A DNA stretch of 16,436 nt from Ruminococcus flavefaciens (lineage in GTDB: Bacteria > Bacillota > Clostridia > Oscillospirales > Ruminococcaceae): NCBI GenBank assembly GCA_002373775.1, contig DFJW01000105.1:1-16436 (forward strand), read 5' to 3'. Positions within the stretch are counted from its first letter, which is position 1. The number at the start of each line of letters is the position of its first letter. Shown one piece after another: positions 6,491 to 12,999 of this stretch. The notes beneath the pieces were generated by a model. That model had not been told where the DNA came from. It searched no databases and saw only the letters and a program-made list of their open reading frames with translations. A program made the position numbers and the translations under genes.

Positions 6491-7889
6491 ATGAAGGAAG
6501 CGGAGATAGCTCCGCTTCCTCGTCCTGGTCTTCATTTTCGGTCATTTCTTCCGCAGGTGCGGTGACCATATCTGTCTCTGTTTCGACTTTTACTGCACAG
6601 TCTGCAAGCTCATAGAGCCGCTTGGCTGTTGCTATGGACTGCTCATAGGTCCTTGCAGGCTGCTTCAGGTCACTGAGCACCTCTTTCAGCTTATTGCTCA
6701 GATCTCTGCATTTAACATTGATCCTTGCCTTATCCTTGTATGCTCTGTACTCTTTTCTCAGCTTTGCCTTGAGTGCGGAATGCGCCTTGCTCTCGTCTTT
6801 CACACGCATAAAGAAAGCCGAGCCTGCTAATGCATACTCGGCAAGATACCTGTATTGTCCGTTCTTATACGCTGCCCTGAGCTGTGATGTCAGCTTATCC
6901 GGACGGCATGGGTAATATCCTAAATTATCGACATTTCCATAGAATGTCCCCTTTCTTTCATACGGTACTGCGATCAACGCAAGCTGACCGTTTCGTGCTT
7001 TCAAGTCCTCATTGAAATCCTTGTTGGTAGGATATATCCTCGTAACATTGGTATATCCTCGCTCCCGAAGCAAGTCATTGAGCCTGTCGTATGCATCGAT
7101 ACCGCCCTCGTCATTATCTGTGCAGATAATGATATGCTCTATATTATCATGCAACTCCAATGCTTTCATCACCGCAGACTCATACACTCCGTTCATTGCG
7201 ATGTAACTGTGCTTCTGCCAGTTTTCAGGGTGGAGTGTGATATATGACAGCATATCTATCGGTGCTTCAAAAACGTATAGCCTGCCTGATGTACCGTAGT
7301 GTGCAAAGCTGTAATCGGTATCAGAGCCCTCTAAGGTTATACGGAAGGTTTTTCCGTAGCTGTTTGTAGAGCGTTTATGAGCCTGTTTCGGGACTCCGTT
7401 CTCGTCGTATCCCACGAATACAGCGTTATGATGCTCCGAGTCCTCATATATCTTTCCTTCCTTTGCGAAGAACGATACTACTTCCGGAGCGATATATCGC
7501 TGTTTGATCAGATATGCGTATACTCTGTTCATGGTCTTGTTCTTAGGCGGAAGATCGAATTCCTTTTTAGGCTCTGGTGCTGTCTCAGGGACACTTCTTG
7601 CAAGGGGAGATACTGTATATCCCAGCAGATTCTGTACAGCATCCGTGAAGCTCATACCGTAGAAATACTGCATGAACTTGATAGCTCCGCCGCCGGTCTG
7701 GTTCTTGTGATCGAACCATGTACTGCCGGACATAGTTATACTGTCGTGTCTGCCGCTGCCGTCGGAATATATGAGCTTATACTCACGTCCTACCTTTTCA
7801 AGTGTTTCCCCACGACTTCGCAGAAAGTATTCAAGATCCACGGAGTTTGCCATGACTTTCTGTTCATCCGTGAATGGTATATATGGCAT
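6483..7889 (-). CDS. DUF3991/TOPRIM primase-like protein
   Basis: A 468-residue soluble protein. The N-terminal 90 residues (VDLEYFLRSRG, EYKLIYSDGSGRHDSI, STWFDHKNQTGGGAIKF, SFTDAVQNLLGY) resemble a DnaG-type zinc-finger/CHC2 domain but lack its cysteine ligands. The TOPRIM fold follows, with E208 in VFEAPIDMLSY and D258/D260 in ICTDNDEGG as probable metal ligands. A helical basic region (about 340-430) and an acidic tail close the protein. Such proteins occur beside virD4 in Firmicute conjugative elements and probably prime or process transferred single-stranded DNA. The start ATG 7887-7889 follows GGTGGTG. The stop is TAG, the only other gene here to end in TAG. The biochemical role is inferred from the domain. 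Confidence 0.88.
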   Translation of the reverse strand: MPYIPFTDEQKVMANSVDLEYFLRSRGETLEKVGREYKLIYSDGSGRHDSITMSGSTWFDHKNQTGGGAIKFMQYFYGMSFTDAVQNLLGYTVSPLARSVPETAPEPKKEFDLPPKNKTMNRVYAYLIKQRYIAPEVVSFFAKEGKIYEDSEHHNAVFVGYDENGVPKQAHKRSTNSYGKTFRITLEGSDTDYSFAHYGTSGRLYVFEAPIDMLSYITLHPENWQKHSYIAMNGVYESAVMKALELHDNIEHIIICTDNDEGGIDAYDRLNDLLRERGYTNVTRIYPTNKDFNEDLKARNGQLALIAVPYERKGTFYGNVDNLGYYPCRPDKLTSQLRAAYKNGQYRYLAEYALAGSAFFMRVKDESKAHSALKAKLRKEYRAYKDKARINVKCRDLSNKLKEVLSDLKQPARTYEQSIATAKRLYELADCAVKVETETDMVTAPAEEMTENEDQDEEAELSPLPSLS

Positions 7890-7906
7890 AGTTTCACCAC
7901 CTTCTT

Positions 7907-8170
7907 TTATATCTCATGCTTTATCCGCTGACTTTCCTCGGCTCTCTTGGCATTATTGAAACGGTCAAGCGTTCCCACGAGGTAGCCGGTTATCCTGCGG
8001 ATACGTTCAAACGGTACGGTATCGTAGTTATACCTTATATCCACATATTCGCCGTCGATGGTAAGTGTCAGGTCTTTGATCATCCTATCCGGATGCTTCT
8101 TTCTTATCATTCTGACATACTCGTCGATCTCCGCCTGTGGCATAGTACCGCCATTTACAGTTACTTTCAT
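7907..8170 (-). CDS. Small NrdD C-terminal-like protein
   Basis: An 87-residue soluble protein. Its start ATG (8168-8170) shares one base with the upstream TGA stop (TGATG), so it is coupled to the lipoprotein gene. The first 50 residues are a short helix and a beta hairpin (VNGGTMPQAEIDEYV, LTLTIDGEYVDIRYNYD). The last 35 residues (ERIRRITGYLVGTLDRFNNAKRAEESQRIKH) resemble the C-terminal tail of class III anaerobic ribonucleotide reductase, including an RxTGYL motif that in NrdD carries the glycyl radical (here G62). The zinc-site cysteines and all other NrdD parts are absent. Close relatives in such elements are often labelled anaerobic ribonucleoside-triphosphate reductase. Real activity is unproven, and it might instead be a DNA-binding or structural protein. 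Confidence 0.8.
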   Translation of the reverse strand: MKVTVNGGTMPQAEIDEYVRMIRKKHPDRMIKDLTLTIDGEYVDIRYNYDTVPFERIRRITGYLVGTLDRFNNAKRAEESQRIKHEI

Positions 8171-8907
8171 CAGTACTCCACCTTCTCTGCAAGCTGCTTT
8201 ATGAGTTCCGAGAAGTTCTGTCTTTCGGTCATGTCCGTCGAAAGGAGCTGTCCTGATATTACGGTCAGCTTGTTATCCCTGAGTACAGCATATACTTCGG
8301 CGTAACCGAACTGTGTGGACATTCCGTCTGTCTTATGGATAGCACCATATCGCTGATACTTGCCCTTGGACACCACACTTGTTATCATACGGTAGTTTGA
8401 GGTAAAGTCCACGCTGTTTATGCCGTTCATGCCTGCAGTTATCTGCTCATAGCTGTAATCACCATATCTGCCAAGGACATTTTCAACGTCATTTTTCAGC
8501 GTACTTGCTGAAATATCCATAACAGAAACTTCGATCTTACCGCCGCCGTTCTTGCCCTTGACAGTGATCTTTTCAGTGCCGTTCTTGGCACTTTCACACT
8601 CGAAGTCGGCCTTTTTGATCACTTCATCGGTAATACCTGCGGTATCCTCGAACTTTATCTGAGAGCCGAGGAATTCAGCTATAAAGGTGCTCTGCTCGAG
8701 CTGTCTTCTTTCTTCCTCAGTCATTGGAGGCTCAGTGGGAGCCTCTGTTGTAGCAGGTACCGTTGTCGGTTCTGCGGTAGTAGTCTCAGTGGTTGTGGGG
8801 ACTGTTGTTACCGTGTTATCTATAGCAGGCGGCTTTATAGTGCCGCAGCCTGTGAAAGCTGCGGTAATTAAAATGACGGCTATCGCCGCTCTCATATTAT
8901 TCTTCAT
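8170..8907 (-). CDS. Thr-rich lipoprotein of unknown function
   Basis: A predicted 245-residue lipoprotein. The signal peptide ends in the lipobox TAAFTGC with C21 as the lipid-modified residue. A stalk of TTVPTTTETTTAEPTTVP type (about residues 33-60) leads to a globular domain of about 180 residues, beginning at MTEEERRQLEQS and ending ELIKQLAEKVEY. The frame has two close ATG codons. The first (8911-8913) is only 1 base from GGAGG (8915-8919), while the second (8905-8907) has a proper 7-base spacer, so I choose the second. The domain is not recognised. It sits outside the membrane among pore and wall-remodelling genes, so a role in mating-pair contact or surface exclusion is possible but unproven. 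Confidence 0.85.
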   Translation of the reverse strand: MKNNMRAAIAVILITAAFTGCGTIKPPAIDNTVTTVPTTTETTTAEPTTVPATTEAPTEPPMTEEERRQLEQSTFIAEFLGSQIKFEDTAGITDEVIKKADFECESAKNGTEKITVKGKNGGGKIEVSVMDISASTLKNDVENVLGRYGDYSYEQITAGMNGINSVDFTSNYRMITSVVSKGKYQRYGAIHKTDGMSTQFGYAEVYAVLRDNKLTVISGQLLSTDMTERQNFSELIKQLAEKVEY

Positions 8908-8914
8908 TTTCATA

Positions 8915-8919
8915 CCTCC
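8915..8919 (-). promoter_or_regulatory. Ribosome binding site that decides the lipoprotein start
   Basis: GGAGG is 1 base from the first ATG and 7 bases from the second in-frame ATG (8905-8907). The spacing favours the second. Confidence 0.6.
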
Positions 8920-8920
8920 G

Positions 8921-9343
8921 TTAAGTGAGCGATATATTCAGTTCTTCATCTTCGGTTAACTCCTGTTCTGCGAAACAAGACAGGTAATCGTCAACGGTTT
9001 CCGACATAGCAGAATAGTCATTACTGTTGGGATGATAACCATACCAATCAATGTCATTTCCGTACCTCCAGATATGCGGAGAACAAGACTCGCCGCGCAC
9101 CGTTTTTAAGCCTATGACATCAGTTATATTCATTACCTGAACATCAATAGGCCCCTCTCTCTTGTTGAGCAGAGTAAGTTTAAGGGCAGTATAGTTATCG
9201 GCATAACCCTGTGTAATGAATCCCAGTTTACCCGTAACATCATCGGACAGCCTGAAAACGCAGGACTGTCCGACAAACTTAGGGTTCTGAATATATTCGC
9301 TCCTGTCAGTTATCTTCTTGAGCTCTTCTGTAAAGAAATTCAT
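8921..9343 (-). CDS. Conserved-looking hypothetical protein of conjugative elements
   Basis: A 140-residue soluble protein beginning MNFFTEELKKITDRSE and ending in an acidic tail (QELTEDEELNIS). The frame extends to a TTG at 9365-9367, but ATG at 9341-9343 has AGGTG at 9350-9354 with a 6-base spacer, which lies inside the longer version, so I use the ATG. Aromatic, His- and Asp-containing patches (SPHIWRYGNDIDWYGYHPNSNDYS) give it a distinctive look. There is no signal peptide, membrane segment or known catalytic motif. From memory, similar short proteins lie beside DUF3852-type genes in Clostridial elements without an assigned function. It lies between a membrane protein and a lipoprotein in the same operon. 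I do not know its job. Confidence 0.82.
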   Translation of the reverse strand: MNFFTEELKKITDRSEYIQNPKFVGQSCVFRLSDDVTGKLGFITQGYADNYTALKLTLLNKREGPIDVQVMNITDVIGLKTVRGESCSPHIWRYGNDIDWYGYHPNSNDYSAMSETVDDYLSCFAEQELTEDEELNISLT

Positions 9344-9349
9344 ATATAT

Positions 9350-9354
9350 CACCT
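9350..9354 (-). promoter_or_regulatory. Ribosome binding site that decides an ATG over an upstream TTG
   Basis: AGGTG, 6 bases before ATG 9341-9343. An upstream in-frame TTG would place this site inside the coding region. Confidence 0.55.
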
Positions 9355-9367
9355 TTATTCCTTTCAA

Positions 9368-9700
9368 TCAGAGTATCGTCCATACATACAGCGGAGCTGT
9401 AAGGGAAAAGAGCAGACCGCCGAAGATTATAGCTATCGGAGTCCACTCAAGTGTTCCATGTTTGCGATACTCGAGATACGCCGTAGCGATCTTGACGAAG
9501 AGCAGAACACCGAGTATAACGTCGATCACGGGGAATACGACATTATTTACCACAGTCTGTATCTGGTCTTTCGCCGATGTCCATGTGCTTTCAACAGCAC
9601 TCGCAACATCTCCTGCGGCATAGGCATTCATAGCTGCAAAGTTCAGCATTGCCATAAAAGCCGTTACAGCACATATGAGCTTGGTTTTCAGTTTTCTCAT
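9368..9700 (-). CDS. DUF3852-like small membrane protein (possible VirB2-like pore subunit)
   Basis: A 110-residue protein. The signal peptide is about 28 residues and ends MNAYAAG. An extracytoplasmic stretch follows (DVASAVESTWTSAKDQIQTVVNNV), then membrane helices at about 52-72 and 86-108 joined by a short loop (YLEYRKHGTLEW), and a C-terminus ending APLYVWTIL. This layout fits DUF3852, a family found in Firmicute conjugative elements. Signal peptide plus two helices is also the topology of VirB2/TrbC pilins, so a pore or pilus subunit role is a reasonable inference but not shown. The start ATG follows GGAGG located in the end of the sortase gene, with only 6 bases between the two genes. 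Confidence 0.85.
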   Translation of the reverse strand: MRKLKTKLICAVTAFMAMLNFAAMNAYAAGDVASAVESTWTSAKDQIQTVVNNVVFPVIDVILGVLLFVKIATAYLEYRKHGTLEWTPIAIIFGGLLFSLTAPLYVWTIL

Positions 9701-9706
9701 ATATAT

Positions 9707-10555
9707 TTATACCTCCTTTGTCTCCACGAGCTTTCCTGTCAGGATAGTTCGTGCATTCTGGAATTCATATGAACAGGTCGATAATGAAACAAACCTGTCA
9801 TCATCTGAATAGGTTATCTCTCTGCCGACTACCGATCTGTCGCAGATATGCGGAACCCACTCCACCACGTGAGTATCTCCCTCATACAGGCTGTCATTCC
9901 AGTCTGCAACAGCACAGGAGAAAAAGTCAATCCTGTATACTGTCTCAGGAGTAGCAAGCCAGCCGTACTTGTGGCTCTCGAAATAGCTGTCATTCTTAAA
10001 GTTTGTCACCTGTGCGAACATGGAGCCGTTCTTCATGTTATGGGCGTACACGATATTTATCGGATTCCGGAATCGTCCTTCACAGCGATAATCAAGGAAT
10101 ACCGAGCCTGCTTTCAGGTATGTTCCGTCATACGCATGAGACAAATAATAATCATTATCGTCTGACTGCATAATCGGATATGATATTACGGTATCAGGGA
10201 TATACAGCCAGCCAAGTGCATCGGGGTATGCTGAATTCAGCGACTGTGCTGAGTCAATAAGACTATGTCTGACCTCTGCTGATAACTCAGGAGATGCGGT
10301 GGTTATTACAGCCGCTTCCGTGGTAGGCTCTGTAGTTTCGTCTGTGATAGTTGTAGTTATTGTAGTCGTAGTGATTTCAGGCTCGGAAATATCATCAAGT
10401 GCCGCTAAAACCGAAGGTGTCGGCATATATGGCTTGAGATCAGTTTCCTTGAGTTTCTGCCGTACATCATCTTTTGTCAGCAGATATGCGCCTCCTAAAA
10501 GGAGGGCGACTGCCGAAGCAGCCGCCAGTGTGCGAAGTATAGTCTTCTTTTTCAT
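9707..10555 (-). CDS. Class B-like sortase
   Basis: A 282-residue membrane-anchored transpeptidase that joins sorted proteins to the cell wall. It has an N-terminal signal-anchor helix at about residues 9-26, a Thr-rich stalk (EITTTTITTTITDETTEP) at about 60-88, and a sortase domain from about 105. Catalytic residues are visible: H172 in IVYAHNMK, C261 in LSTCSYEF and R269 in NARTILTGK. The WLYIPDTVISYPIMQ and GSVFLDYR motifs fit class B. Its ATG overlaps the TGA of the large Cna-B gene (ATGA), so that protein is its obvious substrate. Because that gene has an amber stop, the coupling and the substrate may both be lost unless translation restarts or reads through. Confidence 0.92.
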   Translation of the reverse strand: MKKKTILRTLAAASAVALLLGGAYLLTKDDVRQKLKETDLKPYMPTPSVLAALDDISEPEITTTTITTTITDETTEPTTEAAVITTASPELSAEVRHSLIDSAQSLNSAYPDALGWLYIPDTVISYPIMQSDDNDYYLSHAYDGTYLKAGSVFLDYRCEGRFRNPINIVYAHNMKNGSMFAQVTNFKNDSYFESHKYGWLATPETVYRIDFFSCAVADWNDSLYEGDTHVVEWVPHICDRSVVGREITYSDDDRFVSLSTCSYEFQNARTILTGKLVETKEV

Positions 10556-12663
10556 CAGTCTTCTTCTCCCTCAATAAAGTCAGGACAGAGCTCTGCGTAA
10601 TTGTCGGCAGGCTCTTCCTTTTTCTTTCTTGCAAATATGGATACTGTGAGCAGTACGAGACCTGCGATCACCATGATATATCCGAGAGGACTCTTGCCTG
10701 TATCGCCTGTGGCAACATTAGGTGTTGTTACAATAATTGCTTCGTCCTTCATAGTCACCTCAGTGACGCTTCCGTCTGCATTGACAGTAAACTCGATATC
10801 CTCAGCGGTATTGTAACCGTCAGGAGCTGTGATCTCACGGAGAGTATATTTCTCGCCTGCAATGAGCTTTGCCTCAATATAGTGAGGCTCGTTTGCGGAT
10901 ACCCATTCCTCAATGACGTTGCCGTCCTTGTCGATGACCTGAAGTGTCGCACCTGCAAGCTCTGTACCTGTTGTCATATCCTGCTTGCTGATCTTTACAA
11001 GTGTTGCATCATCGATCATTGTAACAATGGGATTTCCGTCATCATCAAAAGCATTAGCCTCAACGCCGTCAACAGTAACGTTTCCGTACTCGTCGATAGT
11101 GAAGCTGATATCAGTTGCAATAACATATCCGTCGGGAGCTGCAACTTCCTTGAGTGTATAGCCGCCAGCAGGAATGTTTGTGATGATGTGATTCTCGCCG
11201 TCAGATGTCCATTCGTCTACGATATCACCGTTTTCGTCGATGAGCTTCATAGACGCACCTGTCAGCTCATTTCCGTAGAGGTCTTCCTTGCTTATAGATA
11301 CAGTGATCGCCTTATTCTCCGCAGTTATCTCCACAACATCGCCGTTCTCAGCGATAACAACAGGATAATGCTCGTCTGAAAGTATATATCCGGTAGGTGC
11401 AGCGATCTCCTTGACGATGTACTCGCCGTAAGGAATATCTGTGAAACCGAAGTTTCCTTCCTCGTCGGACTCGTCTGTAAGGTATGCGTTCTCAGCTGTG
11501 AACTCAGTTTCGTCTGCACTGAACAGACCGAAGAGAGCATTCTCGAGAGGATCACCATTTTCGTTGACCTTCTTACCGCTTACTGCTCCACGCTTGATGT
11601 CATTGATGAATGTTCCGCAGTCGATGTAAACTGTTGTCATATCCTGTCCCATGTACTGGAAGTTCACAAGATATTTCTCGCCGTTAAGCATATAATGCTC
11701 GTCTGTTGCTATCTCCTGAACATAATAGCGTGAGAATGGGAGCTTTTCTGTAAAGTCGGCTGTCATATCCTCGCCAAGTGATACCTGTGCGATGAAGCCA
11801 TCCTCGGGGATATATGTGCCGTCAGCGGCAGTGATGTCTTCGGCTGCATAGAGTCCGAATGTTACTTTCTTGTACTCATCGCTTTCGCCGATATCGAAGA
11901 GTTCATCGTGCTCCATGAACTTGGCAAGGCTGATCTTTACTCTCTGATAATCGTTGTTGAATGTGTTATTAACAGCGTCTGTGATAGAAACCTCCTGTCC
12001 TGCGTAGGTGAGTTCAACGAGCTTTTCCTCACCTGCAAGAACGTAACCGACAGGAGCCTTCTTCTCTCTTACGATGTACTTACCGAGGTAGAGAGGCTCA
12101 GTTGAAGCATTTCCGTCCTTGTCTGTGATAATGTCAGCAACTACCTCGCCGGCAGATGCTCTGAGTGTGCCGTCTGCTGTGTAAATGTCCTCGGCTGCGA
12201 TCACTTCAAACTCAGCTCCGCCGAGACCGCTTTCCTCGAAAACAGTGGTATAGGTAGTGGGAGTTTCGTTATACTCTCCATCCATATTTTCATATGCGGA
12301 AGATGATGCTGTCACGCTCTTGAAGATCTCACCGCGCTTGCTTACTGAGATCCTGCCTTTCTGAGCTGTATCGAACTTCTCGACCTCAACAGTCTTTTCT
12401 GTTCCGTCAACTGTGAAAGGTACAGGTTCTTCGTTGAGGAAGTATCCTGTGGGAGCCTTTACCTCATGAAGCTCATAATTTCCGTATGCAAGCTCACCGG
12501 GGAGCATAAGGGTGCCTGTTTCGTTTGTATAGAATGTGTCGATAGTTTCCTCAGAAGGATAGTTGACAGTCTGAGAAATGTACTTCTCATCATCAACGCT
12601 CCATACCTTGAAACCTATACCGGATACAGGGATCGTATTACCGGTCTCAGCATCCTTCTTCAC
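10555..12663 (-). CDS. C-terminal half: Cna-B repeats with sorting signal, nearest start GTG
   Basis: The downstream frame is continuous back to 12996, but the first possible start in it is GTG 12661-12663, which has no ribosome site and lies inside a Cna-B repeat (IRIVKKDAETG). The region holds about six or seven Cna-B repeats, the last two clearly related to each other (SISKEDLYGNELTGASMKLID and KISKQDMTTGTELAGATLQVID). It ends in NVATGDTGKSPLGY, a helix (IMVIAGLVLLTVSIFA), RKKK and an acidic 20-odd residue tail. It has no signal peptide, so if translated alone it would not be exported. I treat it as the detached 3' part of the large gene rather than a separate gene. Confidence 0.75.
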   Translation of the reverse strand: MKKDAETGNTIPVSGIGFKVWSVDDEKYISQTVNYPSEETIDTFYTNETGTLMLPGELAYGNYELHEVKAPTGYFLNEEPVPFTVDGTEKTVEVEKFDTAQKGRISVSKRGEIFKSVTASSSAYENMDGEYNETPTTYTTVFEESGLGGAEFEVIAAEDIYTADGTLRASAGEVVADIITDKDGNASTEPLYLGKYIVREKKAPVGYVLAGEEKLVELTYAGQEVSITDAVNNTFNNDYQRVKISLAKFMEHDELFDIGESDEYKKVTFGLYAAEDITAADGTYIPEDGFIAQVSLGEDMTADFTEKLPFSRYYVQEIATDEHYMLNGEKYLVNFQYMGQDMTTVYIDCGTFINDIKRGAVSGKKVNENGDPLENALFGLFSADETEFTAENAYLTDESDEEGNFGFTDIPYGEYIVKEIAAPTGYILSDEHYPVVIAENGDVVEITAENKAITVSISKEDLYGNELTGASMKLIDENGDIVDEWTSDGENHIITNIPAGGYTLKEVAAPDGYVIATDISFTIDEYGNVTVDGVEANAFDDDGNPIVTMIDDATLVKISKQDMTTGTELAGATLQVIDKDGNVIEEWVSANEPHYIEAKLIAGEKYTLREITAPDGYNTAEDIEFTVNADGSVTEVTMKDEAIIVTTPNVATGDTGKSPLGYIMVIAGLVLLTVSIFARKKKEEPADNYAELCPDFIEGEED

Positions 12664-12996
12664 GATGCGGATATTTGCTGTGATAACAGCGTCGTTGATG
12701 ATATATGGGTAAGTCTTGCCGTTTTCGTCTACGATAACGTCGAAGTCCTCAACGAATTCTGTGTTCTTCCAGCCTGTGGTCTGGTGAACAGTGTATGTTC
12801 CGTAAGGGAGTTCCTTTGTCTCTGCAAAGCCGTTTTCGTCTGTAATGAGATAGTCACGTTCAGTTTCCTTTGCGTCCTCATAGCTGCCTGCATTCTTGAG
12901 GTAAACCTCAAACTCAGCACCGTCCTCGGGAGTCTCGATTCCTGTTGTACCGTCATCGCTGTGCTTGATGACAGATACCTTGCCTTTTACTACGTC

Positions 12997-12999
12997 CTA
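12997..12999 (-). other. In-frame TAG (amber) codon inside the Cna-B gene
   Basis: Coding strand GAT GTT ACA TAG GAC GTA GTA AAA. The same frame continues for 813 sense codons. A CAG-to-TAG (Gln) or GAG-to-TAG (Glu) single-base change would explain it. Gln is typical at this linker in the related proteins I recall. Confidence 0.85.

Noticed and set aside
10490..10507. CCTCCTTTTAGGAGG inverted repeat in the sortase gene as a terminator or regulatory hairpin
   Set aside because: It lies inside the coding region for the membrane helix, has no T-run, and probably reflects codon choice.
12661..12663. GTG as a true start of an independent 702-residue surface protein
   Set aside because: No ribosome site, no signal peptide, and the Cna-B coding similarity continues without break upstream to the TAG at 12997-12999.
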